64,000 bases of DNA from Rhodospirillales bacterium (GCA_023145215.1 JAGLED010000013.1:1-64000); one strand, 5' to 3'; counted from the first letter of the stretch, positions 8,441 through 18,133 are shown. Numbers and translations are program-made. The notes: a model not told the origin generated them from the letters alone.

Positions 8441-9400
8441 TTGTCTAGGCCAACGCGATATTTGCACGTCGGATGCGGCGCCTTATTTTTGGCGGTGGCG
8501 GTGTTTGGCGCGGGGGGCGACAGCCCGGCGCTGGCACAGGGTGCGGAGGCGAGTGCCGCCGAACCGCCGAAGGTGCGAATCACCAAGAAGGACTGCAAGC
8601 GGATTATCCGTCACCAGCCGTCGGCGGATGTCGCTTACAAACCGGGTGTCGATGTCCGGGGGAACCCGGTTGCAGCGGCGGATGTGAACGGTGGTTTCAC
8701 CGTCCCTCTGCCTGACGTTTTCGAGTTCAATATCACCAAGGATCTGACCGCCTATCTGGATGGACCGGAAGAACAGCTTGCGGCGGACAAGGCGGCCGCG
8801 ATCGCTGCGGAGCGTTCGGTCGCAGCGACGAATGCCGCCGTGTCATCGGCGGAGACAGCGGTTACGGAAGCGCAGGCGGTCTATGACGACGCGGTTACCG
8901 CCGCGGAAGCGGCAGCCGCTGCATCTGAAGCGGCGCCCAACGATACCGACCTCGCTGCGGCGGCGACATCGGCGCAGGCTGAAGCCGATGCGGCGGCGGC
9001 CGGGCTTGCGACGACCCGGACGGCGTACAGTTCGACGCAAGCGGCGGCAACGTCCGATGATGTGACTGGCGCACTTGCCGGGGCACAATCGGCCAAGGCA
9101 GCCGCCGAGGCGACGGCGGCGGCGGCGGGCTTGGACGCAGACGCGGTTTCGGCGGCGACATCGGATACGTCCGCGGCGCTGACCGAAGCGGCGCAGGCGG
9201 CAACGGATTCAGCGGCAGCCGACACGGCGGCGCTGCAGGCGATGGAGACGGTATCGAAAAGCGCCGACATGACGCTGAACGTGGGGACGGTCCGCTACAA
9301 CATAAATACCGGCGCGATGACCTTTAACGGCAAGCCGTTGAACGATGCATCGGAAGCCGAGCTGGCTGAAAAATGCCGTTCCATGATGGAAGCAAAATAG
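8441..9400 (+). CDS. Exported Ala-rich helical protein, function unknown
   Basis: A 319-residue protein with a signal peptide (hydrophobic core GALFLAVAVFGAG, cleavage likely after SPALA). The mature part has an N-terminal segment of about 80 residues (VRITKKDCKRII, GVDVRGNPVAAADV, FTVPLPDVFEFNITKDL). About 165 residues of extremely Ala-rich, probably helical sequence follow. A C-terminal 45-residue segment (VGTVRYNINTGAMTFNGKPL) completes it. One Cys lies in each flank (KKDCKR and AEKCRS), so a disulfide could close the ends. The start is TTG at 8441, eight nt after a gggggaac ribosome site; no ATG fits. I do not recognise a family. Confidence 0.75.
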   Translation: MSRPTRYLHVGCGALFLAVAVFGAGGDSPALAQGAEASAAEPPKVRITKKDCKRIIRHQPSADVAYKPGVDVRGNPVAAADVNGGFTVPLPDVFEFNITKDLTAYLDGPEEQLAADKAAAIAAERSVAATNAAVSSAETAVTEAQAVYDDAVTAAEAAAAASEAAPNDTDLAAAATSAQAEADAAAAGLATTRTAYSSTQAAATSDDVTGALAGAQSAKAAAEATAAAAGLDADAVSAATSDTSAALTEAAQAATDSAAADTAALQAMETVSKSADMTLNVGTVRYNINTGAMTFNGKPLNDASEAELAEKCRSMMEAK

Positions 9401-9407
9401 CGTTCGA

Positions 9408-9698
9408 TTAGAAACACTGGGTGCGCTGCTTGCGGCACGTGGATTTGCAGTTGTTGTCGGACCCGCAGCTTTGCAGGCATTGCTTGTAGATTGCACCGCA
9501 ATCGCGGCCCTGACCGGCCCCCGTATTGCCCGAACCATAGCCGCATTGAAGCGCGCAAGCTTGCTTCTTGTCGGAACCATACGTTTCGATGCAGGTCTTG
9601 AGGCAAATAGCCGGATCGCCGGCGGCTTCAACGGTATTTAGCGGGGGTCCGACGCTGAGCGCCAGAGCCGCCAGGGCAATGAACAGAAATGCGCGCAT
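9408..9698 (-). CDS. Exported Cys-rich protein with CX3C pairs
   Basis: A 96-residue protein with a clear signal peptide (MRAFLFIALAALALSVG, likely cleavage after VEA). The roughly 70-residue mature part has ten Cys. They include CLKTC, CALQC, CLQSC and CKSTC, four CX3C pairs separated by 11, 21 and 5 residues, plus two single Cys. The pattern predicts disulfide-stapled helical hairpins in the periplasm, as in twin-CX3C proteins. The start at 9698 follows a GAGGAG ribosome site. It converges on the Ala-rich gene with only 7 nt between the stops. The function is unknown. Confidence 0.75.
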   Translation of the reverse strand: MRAFLFIALAALALSVGPPLNTVEAAGDPAICLKTCIETYGSDKKQACALQCGYGSGNTGAGQGRDCGAIYKQCLQSCGSDNNCKSTCRKQRTQCF

Positions 9699-9831
9699 GT
9701 GCAATCTCCTCGAATGCTGAATTTTCAAAGCTAGCACGGCCATGCCGCATTGAGAATTCCCGTGGGTGCGCTAAGCTTGTGCGTATCACAAAGGCGCCAG
9801 ACGCCGAAATAAGCTTAGGGAGCTGAAATCA

Positions 9832-10359
9832 ATGGACGGAAACGTGCACCCGCACGATGTTTGGTCGCGGGAACTTTTCAAACAATTCAAGGACGCGGGC
9901 GTCAGGCTGTACAGCTATATCCCGGACGCCGGTAATGCGCGTCTGGTGGAACTGGCCGACGCAGATAACGAAACGCGGACCGTGCTGCTGACCACCGAGG
10001 AAGAGGGGGTCTCGCTGGCCGCCGGCGCCGATCTGGTCGGCGAGAAGGCCGTGCTGATGATGCAGTCGTCGGGCGTCGGTAACTGCCCGAACTTTCTGTC
10101 GTTTGTGAAGGGTGGGAACTTTCCGATCCTGATGATGGTCTCGATGCGTGGCGATTACGGTGAACAGAACCCGTGGCAGTACCCGATGGGCGAGGCCGTG
10201 GAGCCGATCCTGGAGGCGATGGGCGTGTTGGTCTTCAAGGTCGAGCGCGCGGACGAGCTGGAAGGTGCCGCGACCGCGGCGCTGAATACCGCGTTCAAGG
10301 CCGGGAAATCGGCGGCACTCGTGCTGAGCCAGAAATTCCTGGGCGCCAAGGGCTTTTGA
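9832..10359 (+). CDS. TPP-dependent decarboxylase, alpha (PYR) subunit; ComD-like
   Basis: A 175-residue protein similar to the N-terminal (PYR) domain of sulfopyruvate and phosphonopyruvate decarboxylases. The conserved Glu that activates the cofactor lies in LTTEEEGVSLAAGADL. QSSGVGNCPNFLSF and MMVSMRGDYGEQNPWQYPMG are also typical of this family. The next gene, 16 nt downstream, supplies the TPP-binding half, so the active enzyme should be an alpha/beta oligomer. The substrate (sulfopyruvate, phosphonopyruvate or another 2-oxoacid) cannot be read from sequence, and no coenzyme M or phosphonate biosynthesis genes are adjacent. Confidence 0.85.
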   Translation: MDGNVHPHDVWSRELFKQFKDAGVRLYSYIPDAGNARLVELADADNETRTVLLTTEEEGVSLAAGADLVGEKAVLMMQSSGVGNCPNFLSFVKGGNFPILMMVSMRGDYGEQNPWQYPMGEAVEPILEAMGVLVFKVERADELEGAATAALNTAFKAGKSAALVLSQKFLGAKGF

Positions 10360-10375
10360 GGGGGAGGAAACGAAA

Positions 10376-10957
10376 ATGACCGAAGTTACGCTTAACCGTA
10401 TCGGCGCACTGCCGCAGATCTTTCCGAGCCCGGATGATTACCTGTTCGTGACCGGGCTTGCCGGTCCGGCGCGCGACGCCGCCGCACTGACCAACGACGG
10501 CCCCAACATGTTCACCATGGCGGGCTGCATGGGCGCCGCGATGACCATGGGCCTCGGCATGGCGCTGGGTGCGCCCGACCGTGACGTCGTGGTCATTGCC
10601 GGCGACGGCGAGATGATGATGAACATCGGCTCGATGGCGACGATTGCCAGCCAGGCACCGAAAAACCTGACGGTCGTCTGCGTCGACAACGGCGGGCACG
10701 GCGAAACCGGCGGCCAGGACGGCCATACGTCGGTGCGCACCAATCTTGCCAAGGTCGCTGAAGGGTTCGGTATCCAGAACATTCTGACGGTGTCGTCGGA
10801 TGCCGGGCTTAAGGATGCCGCCGAATTCGTGAAATCCGGCGACGGGCCGCGCTTTCTCTGGCTCCGCGTCATGGCCGGCGAACCGACCAAGTTCAAACGC
10901 AACATGAACCCGGCGGAATGCAGAGTGCGGTTTAAAACGGCGTTCCAGTCGGCCTGA
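10376..10957 (+). CDS. TPP-dependent decarboxylase, beta (PP) subunit; ComE-like
   Basis: A 193-residue TPP-binding C-terminal half. The TPP motif starts at GDGEMMMNIGSM and ends near VVCVDNGGHGETGGQ. The Asn-Gly-Gly-His-Gly-Glu segment matches sulfopyruvate/phosphonopyruvate decarboxylase beta chains. SLVSAAASRAG-like elements on the opposite strand are out-of-frame noise. The gene has a good ribosome site (gggggaggaaacgaaa) before the ATG and follows the alpha gene closely, forming a two-gene operon. A short palindrome follows the stop at 10970. Confidence 0.87.
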   Translation: MTEVTLNRIGALPQIFPSPDDYLFVTGLAGPARDAAALTNDGPNMFTMAGCMGAAMTMGLGMALGAPDRDVVVIAGDGEMMMNIGSMATIASQAPKNLTVVCVDNGGHGETGGQDGHTSVRTNLAKVAEGFGIQNILTVSSDAGLKDAAEFVKSGDGPRFLWLRVMAGEPTKFKRNMNPAECRVRFKTAFQSA

Positions 10958-10969
10958 TCACATTCGTCG

Positions 10970-10988
10970 TCCTGAACTTGGTTCAGGA
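10970..10988. repeat. Short palindromic repeat (8-bp stem, 3-nt loop)
   Basis: TCCTGAAC-TTG-GTTCAGGA forms a perfect 8-bp hairpin directly after the decarboxylase operon. From memory this resembles dispersed intergenic palindromes that recur in many alphaproteobacterial genomes. No T-run follows, so it is not a canonical terminator. Confidence 0.6.
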
Positions 10989-11175
10989 CCCATGGGACAA
11001 ATAACGCGCGCGCCACGGGCGGCGGATTGAAATCCGCAACCCGCCCCCGTGGCCAGCCCGCGCGCTTGCCCTTGCACTGCCCAAAGGAAGCGATTGATCT
11101 CCCTCAATGCCGTCTATTCTCGCGTATGGAAATATCTTCACTCAAAGATACCCGCAACTCGGAAAGGAGGGTGCG

Positions 11176-11628
11176 ATGCTTTTCGGAAATCCGTCGCTGT
11201 TTACCCGGATCGCCATCGGCAAGGGCGTCGGCTTTGTGCTCGGCATCATCGGATTTTTTGTGCTGCCATGGTTCTGGCCCGAGGTGCCGATGGAACTGCG
11301 CATCGGTTTCCTGTTTTGGTACGCGACCGTGGGCGCGATGATCGGCGTGTTCGGGGTCGTCACCTGGCATCCGGTCCTGCATCTGCCGATGCCATGGTGG
11401 TTCCGCGCCCCGCTATTGGGGGCCTGGATGAACCTGCTGGTCGTCCTGATCGCGCACACGGACCTGAGCGCTATGATGGCAGCCGGGTTCGGCGCCGAAA
11501 GCTTCCTGAATTCATCCTATTGGTTGGTGCCCGAAGGCGCGCTGGTCGGCCTGTTGATCGGATATCTCTGCACGAAATTCGGTGGGGAGGGGAAGGGAGC
11601 TGTCGACGCGGTGTCGAAACCGGGTTGA
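11176..11628 (+). CDS. Uncharacterised inner-membrane protein, four TM helices
   Basis: A 150-residue hydrophobic protein with helices near GKGVGFVLGIIGFFVLPWFW, RIGFLFWYATVGAMIGVFGVV, PLLGAWMNLLVVLIAH and LVPEGALVGLLIGYL. The ATG at 11176 is preceded by a strong ggaaaggagg site. An upstream in-frame ATG at 11107 lacks a ribosome site and would add a non-hydrophobic leader. Short charged loops and HPVLHLPMPWWFRAP between helices 2 and 3 are the only distinctive features. I do not recognise a functional family. It stands alone between the decarboxylase operon and thiC. Confidence 0.75.
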   Translation: MLFGNPSLFTRIAIGKGVGFVLGIIGFFVLPWFWPEVPMELRIGFLFWYATVGAMIGVFGVVTWHPVLHLPMPWWFRAPLLGAWMNLLVVLIAHTDLSAMMAAGFGAESFLNSSYWLVPEGALVGLLIGYLCTKFGGEGKGAVDAVSKPG

Positions 11629-11636
11629 GTGTTCAC

Positions 11637-11735
11637 CCCCTCACCTAACCTCTCCCCCTGAGTGGGGGAGAGGGATAAGTGGTTGGGCGCATGCGTCAGG
11701 GGGCTTCCCGGCCACTTAGGTGGGGGAGAGGACAG
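11637..11735. repeat. Intergenic C/G-rich inverted and direct repeat element
   Basis: The hairpin CCTCTCCCCC-tgagt-GGGGGAGAGG (11649-11673) is followed by a second copy of tgggggagagg near 11721. The left end carries cacctaacctctcccc, whose reverse complement overlaps the right copy in pattern. The layout resembles the small intergenic GGGGGAGAGG repeats common in Proteobacteria. It lies between two convergent genes and may help end transcription of either. Confidence 0.6.
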
Positions 11736-11750
11736 CTGGTGAGCCAGCCC

Positions 11751-13800
<2,050 letters not shown>

Positions 13801-13813
13801 GGTTAACGGCGGA

Positions 13814-13842
13814 ATGTTGGGTTTTTTCCGGCGTCGGGTCAA
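13814..13842 (-). promoter_or_regulatory. Candidate sigma-70 promoter for the thiC leader
   Basis: On the minus strand TTGACC (13837-13842) is followed, after a 17-nt spacer, by the weak -10 candidate CAACAT (13814-13819). This would start transcription just before the riboswitch. The -35 is good and the -10 poor. Confidence 0.4.
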
Positions 13843-13953
13843 GGGGGCCTGAGGATACCCGGCAAAAATCCACTTGGATTTGAGCCGGATCGGATTTTTT
13901 TCATCCGCATGTGATCCGGACGGCACGGCGGGGCGTAAATTAGTTAGACAGTT

Positions 13954-14046
13954 AAGCAACCGCCCCCTGACGTCATCTCCCCCTGAGGTTGCTTGCGGTC
14001 AAAATCAGTTGAGCCGCCGGATACCGCTCTGGCGGCTCAATTATTT
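13954..14046 (+). ncRNA. Candidate small RNA with C-rich loop and terminator
   Basis: An 8-bp stem AAGCAACC/GGTTGCTT (13954-13961 with 13987-13994) encloses a 25-nt loop that carries CCCCCTGA twice and the palindrome TGACGTCA. About 15 nt later comes a terminator-like hairpin. C-rich loops of this kind can pair with Shine-Dalgarno sequences and are typical of several alphaproteobacterial sRNAs. No clear promoter is visible upstream. It may instead be a structured leader of the downstream kinase gene. Confidence 0.4.
14009..14046 (+). terminator. Intrinsic-terminator-like hairpin
   Basis: TTGAGCCGCC (14009-14018) pairs perfectly with GGCGGCTCAA (14031-14040) over 10 bp, with a 12-nt loop, followed by TTATTT. 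It lies far from any upstream plus-strand protein gene (the nearest ends at 11628). It therefore most likely ends a short non-coding transcript. Confidence 0.65.
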
Positions 14047-14171
14047 CCGGTCCGACATTGAACCCATCCTTTGCATATCTGTCACAAAAGCGACATGGCC
14101 TTCACGTAGGCTGCGCGCAATTCCGGCGCCCACGGGGCAGCCGGGGCGATGAATATGACGGATGACTGCCG

Positions 14172-15389
14172 GTGGGACAAAATCAGAATATGACGTATGC
14201 AACACCGACATCTCTTATTCCCGAAGTTCCGTCTTTCTCCAGCAAGCATCGCTTTGAAATGCATGATATCGCGCGCTGTGTGCGGCCGATTGAACCTCAT
14301 ATCGCGGGTGTCGAGGCGATCGAAATTTTTAACCGCGACCCGACCCTGACGGCGATGCCGGTCATAGACGACGGCGATGTCGTCGGCTTGCTGACCCGTC
14401 AGAAGGTTTTCTTGAATTTCTCGCGCCAGTTCGGCCATGCCGTGTTCGCTCGGCGACCGGTATCCCGCCTGATGTCCTCGTCCCCTCTGATCGTCGATGC
14501 CTGTACAACGCTCGACGAGCTCCGGCATCGGGTCATCAACGAGGCACCGACGGCGTTGGAAGATGGGTTTGTCATCACTAAGAACGGCCGTTATCTCGGA
14601 ATCGGCACATCGCTCGGGATTCTCAGACTGGGGATGGCGCAGACCGAAAGCCGGGCCCGCGAGCTTGCCGAAGCAAAAAGGGCTGCCGAACATGCGAACG
14701 CCGCGAAGTCACGGTTTCTGGCGAATATGAGCCACGAACTACGCACGCCGCTGAACGCGATCATCGGGTTCTCCGAAATGATCGCGGCCGAGACGCTTGG
14801 GCCGCACAACACCCCCCGCTACAAGGAATATGCCGAAGACATCAACGGCAGCGGCAGATTACTGCTCGACATCATCAACGACATTCTCGACATGTCGAAG
14901 ATCGAAGCCGGTCATTTCAAGCTTGAACTGGATGCCGTCGACATACCATCGATCGTTCAGGGCGCGGTTCGCCTTGTGCGCGACCGGGCCGACAAGAAAG
15001 GCGTCATTGTTGCCATCGACATGGATAAAGATTTGCCCAATCCTCGTGCCGACGTTCGTGCCGTGCGGCAAATCCTGCTGAATCTCCTCAGTAACGCGAT
15101 CAAGTTCTCCAGAACCGGGACCGAGATAACGGTCCACGTCGACGTCACCCCCGAAACCTTGAAGATATGCGTTGCCGACCAGGGCGTCGGCATCTCCGAA
15201 GGCGATCTGAAACGAGTGTGTGACCCGTTCTTTCAGGTCGAAAATGAAATGACCCGAAAAGAGCAGGGAACCGGCCTCGGCCTTCCAATTGTGGTTTCGT
15301 TGGCTGAGCGTATGAAGGCGGGGTTCGATCTGGAAAGTGAGGCGGGGGTGGGGACGCGGGCAACGCTTACGCTGCGGCGCGCGGGTTAA
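14172..15389 (+). CDS. Soluble sensor histidine kinase with N-terminal CBS-pair-like region
   Basis: A 405-residue kinase without membrane helices. Residues 30-155 look like a pair of CBS motifs (LTAMPVIDDGDVVGLLTRQK, ARRPVSRLMSSSPLIVDA, DGFVITKNGRYLGIGTS), which would bind an adenine nucleotide. A coiled linker leads to HisKA and HATPase. The H-box is FLANMSHELRTPLNAIIGFS, the N-box LLNLLSNAIKFS, and the G-boxes DQGVGIS and EQGTGLGLPI. The start is GTG at 14172 or ATG at 14190 (MTYATPTS); neither has a strong ribosome site. It converges on the next gene with a 3-nt gap. No cognate regulator is adjacent. Confidence 0.9.
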   Translation: MGQNQNMTYATPTSLIPEVPSFSSKHRFEMHDIARCVRPIEPHIAGVEAIEIFNRDPTLTAMPVIDDGDVVGLLTRQKVFLNFSRQFGHAVFARRPVSRLMSSSPLIVDACTTLDELRHRVINEAPTALEDGFVITKNGRYLGIGTSLGILRLGMAQTESRARELAEAKRAAEHANAAKSRFLANMSHELRTPLNAIIGFSEMIAAETLGPHNTPRYKEYAEDINGSGRLLLDIINDILDMSKIEAGHFKLELDAVDIPSIVQGAVRLVRDRADKKGVIVAIDMDKDLPNPRADVRAVRQILLNLLSNAIKFSRTGTEITVHVDVTPETLKICVADQGVGISEGDLKRVCDPFFQVENEMTRKEQGTGLGLPIVVSLAERMKAGFDLESEAGVGTRATLTLRRAG

Positions 15390-15392
15390 ATG

Positions 15393-15887
15393 TTACTCCG
15401 CCGGTGCCGGTAGTCGCGCACCGGCATCGCCAGGCTCAGGCGGCATCAGTTCGTCGCCGCCAAAATCGGCATCGGTGATCACTTCGTCACCCCATTCATC
15501 GAGAATTTCGCGTTGGGTCTTGCGGAGCTGCTGCAGTCGCCGCTCCGACATGACCTGAATAAACGATGCGATGACAGGCGGCAGGGACAGATAAAGCATC
15601 CAGCCCATGCACGCCCCGCCGTACATGACCGCCAATGCGAACACATCCGTGAGTAGGGTGATCGCTTGGTTAAGGCTGTGATCGCCGAACCACAAATCCA
15701 TCAGATACGGAAACACGCCGCAGAAATTCAGGCCACCTACACAGAATGTGGCGGAGCGCTCCTCCGTCCGGTCCACGATCATGGCGACGAGGCCGGGGAG
15801 CATGCCGAAACCGAGCAGCATTACCGTCGGCAGCGCCACGATTAGCAGCAGCATGAATATAAGCAGGCCCCAGACGAGAATTCTCAT
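15393..15887 (-). CDS. Membrane protein paired with the pseudokinase
   Basis: A 164-residue protein with helices at LVWGLLIFMLLLIVALPTVM, then FGMLPGLVAMIV, and two more around TLLTDVFALAVMYGGACMGW and LYLSLPPVIASFIQVM. A cytoplasmic tail of about 50 residues follows (charged, then acidic and Pro-rich at the end). The helix-2 region carries two Cys (FCVGGLNFCGVF). It begins 13 nt after the stop of the upstream pseudokinase gene, so the two are almost certainly co-transcribed. I do not recognise a named family. A role as membrane partner of the kinase-like protein is inferred from position only. Confidence 0.75.
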   Translation of the reverse strand: MRILVWGLLIFMLLLIVALPTVMLLGFGMLPGLVAMIVDRTEERSATFCVGGLNFCGVFPYLMDLWFGDHSLNQAITLLTDVFALAVMYGGACMGWMLYLSLPPVIASFIQVMSERRLQQLRKTQREILDEWGDEVITDADFGGDELMPPEPGDAGARLPAPAE

Positions 15888-15900
15888 GTCCGCCTCGCCT

Positions 15901-17943
15901 TCACAAAATTTCCGAGAAGAACATGATTGTCACGGCGATCATCGTCGTGATGATGGAGATGGTTGCGGCGGTCTTCTGTCCGGTTTTCTCCGCTTTGACC
16001 TGTAATTCGTTGCCACTGCCCTCGATCTCCAATATTTCGTTCGCGCAAGCGCTGTATTCCTCAACCGCATCGGCGTAACCGTCCTGGTCTTCGCGCCGTT
16101 TCTCGGCGTTGTCGATAAGGTCGAACAGGTCGGGCAGGCTGCCGCGGCGGACAAGTTTCGGAATTTCCTTTTCCAGTTCGCGGCGCGTGGTACGGCTGTG
16201 ATATGCGTTGATGGCTGGGCCAAGCAGACCCCCAATCCAACTTGCTAAGCCGAATACCGGTTCCGCCTTAAGCTTCCATTGCAAGAATGCCAAGAGGCTC
16301 AGCATGCCGATCACGGCGGTGCTTTCCTTGGCTGCGGCGAGGGCACGAAGGTGCGGGTGGATATCTTCGGTGAAACGCGCGGCAACGAATGCGGTGACGT
16401 GGCGGTCCATCGGTTTGTTGTGCGAGTCGGCATGATTGGCGGCACGATCGAGCGCGGGGAGTAGTTGCTCGATCTCAATGATGCCGTCTTCGATTATATG
16501 CGGACTTTGGCACGATAGGCCGGGGTTCAGTTCATACAGGCAGCGTTCAAGACCGAAGCCCGGTTCTTTGTTCGACAACCAGGCTTTGAGTTGCGCGAAC
16601 ATTTGGGATACCTCGATGCTGTCGAGAAAGTTTGCGCGGTCGCTGACCCAGAATTGGTATATCTCGCGTGTGATAATCTCGGTGAGCACCTGATAATTGC
16701 CGTTGCGGATGATCTCCATCGCCAGCATCGGCCCGAACCCATCCAGATATACCGAGACGCCCTTGTATCGGATCGGCCCATAGGGATCCATCGCGGCACA
16801 GCAGCGGGCGACCAGATACTCCTCGGTGCCCTGAAAGTCGTCCTTGTGAAAGTTGGCCGTGTCGACGAAGCCCTTGAGCGTTTCCGACAGGTTTCCCTCG
16901 TTCAACGAACGCTTCATCCATGCATGGAACGTTTCGTCCTTCAAAAGGCGGACCGCTTCCGGAATCTGGCGGTTAAAGGCGTGTGCCAGTGTACGTACGT
17001 TGGTGTGATCGCGCCCGCCGAACCGAAGCGGCGAGTCGCCCCTGCGTGCCGGCTTCTTCTGTTGCGGCGTCTGTTTGAGACCATTGAGCCAGTTCGTGAT
17101 CTCGTCGAGACCCCAGCGGTCGGTCGGCGTGTCCGATAGAAGACCGCGTAGCGGCTCCAGCAATGACAAGGGAATGCGCGCGTTGCCGCAGATCGCGGCA
17201 TAACTGCCGAGATTAGTGCGGCGGAACAACAGGTCTTCGCCCTTCATGCGCTCAATCGGGTTGCCGCCGAGGGTCAGAACGACGAGCGATGCGCCAAGGG
17301 CGTACATGTCGTCGACGGTAGACCCGGTGCCTCGGCCGGCCGGGTTGGCGAGCGCACGTTCCAGCGGTTCGTACATGAGCGGTTGGTCGAACCCTTCGGG
17401 CGCGGTCACGCAATCGCCGAGGACGATTTCCTGCAGGTCTTCATCGACGAAGTAAATGTTGTCCGGCCGCACTGCCCGGTGGGCAAGGTTCAGCGAGCGA
17501 ATGTGGCGAAGCCCATCCACCATCGGCTGGATCACCTTGCGGGGAATATCGTATTCCGTGATCCGGGCCTGATTGTTGCGGACCTGGGTCAGCACGCGGC
17601 CACCCATCGGGCGCTCGTAGATAATGATCATGGTGCGTTGGCCGATGATCGGCCAGAACACGGACTCGTGCTCGATCAGTTCGAGCAAGCCGGGCCCCGG
17701 ATTGGCCTTGAACTGACGCATGGCTTTGGTGCGAAGCGGGATGCCCGGCGTGCAGACCAGAGCAAAAAGATTGCGCGACAGATCGTGCCGATCTTCCGCC
17801 ATGAATGCCTTGGCATTCGGCGAATCAAGATCGGGCAACGGCTTATCGCCGTTCACCAAAAAGCGCTCACGAATAACGACCGAACCGCCGCGCACGGGCG
17901 CCGGGTCGTTTATTTCGTCCGCGTCTATAGGCTCTTCTGCCAT
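15901..17943 (-). CDS. Tail-anchored protein-kinase-like protein (pseudokinase)
   Basis: A 680-residue protein whose first half (about residues 20-300) has the shape of a Ser/Thr kinase C-lobe. It shows GLRHIRSLNLAHRAVRPDN in the catalytic-loop position, LGDCVTAP where DFG is expected, DDMYALGASLVVLTLGGNP for helix F, and TPTDRWGLDEI. The catalytic Asp of HRD is Ala (HRA, residues 155-157), the following Lys is Arg, and I find no clear VAIK Lys, so it should be inactive. A long helical region follows, with a hydrophobic hairpin near LSLLAFLQWKL. It ends in a single terminal TM (TISIITTMIAVTIMFFSEIL). I start at 17943 (MAEEPIDADEI). The role is unknown. Confidence 0.82.
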   Translation of the reverse strand: MAEEPIDADEINDPAPVRGGSVVIRERFLVNGDKPLPDLDSPNAKAFMAEDRHDLSRNLFALVCTPGIPLRTKAMRQFKANPGPGLLELIEHESVFWPIIGQRTMIIIYERPMGGRVLTQVRNNQARITEYDIPRKVIQPMVDGLRHIRSLNLAHRAVRPDNIYFVDEDLQEIVLGDCVTAPEGFDQPLMYEPLERALANPAGRGTGSTVDDMYALGASLVVLTLGGNPIERMKGEDLLFRRTNLGSYAAICGNARIPLSLLEPLRGLLSDTPTDRWGLDEITNWLNGLKQTPQQKKPARRGDSPLRFGGRDHTNVRTLAHAFNRQIPEAVRLLKDETFHAWMKRSLNEGNLSETLKGFVDTANFHKDDFQGTEEYLVARCCAAMDPYGPIRYKGVSVYLDGFGPMLAMEIIRNGNYQVLTEIITREIYQFWVSDRANFLDSIEVSQMFAQLKAWLSNKEPGFGLERCLYELNPGLSCQSPHIIEDGIIEIEQLLPALDRAANHADSHNKPMDRHVTAFVAARFTEDIHPHLRALAAAKESTAVIGMLSLLAFLQWKLKAEPVFGLASWIGGLLGPAINAYHSRTTRRELEKEIPKLVRRGSLPDLFDLIDNAEKRREDQDGYADAVEEYSACANEILEIEGSGNELQVKAEKTGQKTAATISIITTMIAVTIMFFSEIL

Positions 17944-18086
17944 CACACGCGTCCTAACAAGCGTTACGCCTGGCTGCACGTTCGCATGCCGGGCACCTTG
18001 ACCGAAAGAGTTTCTCTCCGGTTGACCCACCCATTGAATCGCTAAATGTGCATATTCGCAAGCTTTTCCTCCGTTTTTGAGCGATC

Positions 18087-18094
18087 ATGGTTAA
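18087..18094. promoter_or_regulatory. TTAACCAT octamer (minus strand; possible CtrA half-site)
   Basis: ATGGTTAA on the plus strand sits in the divergent gap between the pseudokinase and the racemase-like gene, 40 nt before the latter's start. It is the same octamer as at 8360 and 30567. Confidence 0.35.
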
Positions 18095-18133
18095 CGTCGG
18101 AAGCCTCGGGGACAGTGCCGGAAAGGGGCAGCA

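Larger units (their letters stand above)
13843..14171. other. Gene-free interval between thiC leader and the next kinase gene
   Basis: I see no protein-coding gene in this stretch. It holds a C-rich stem-loop and an intrinsic-terminator-like hairpin (13954-14046), described separately as a small RNA candidate. Upstream of that is an A/T-rich stretch (cggatttttttcatccgc). The last 125 nt before the kinase gene contain nothing I can name. Confidence 0.6.
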
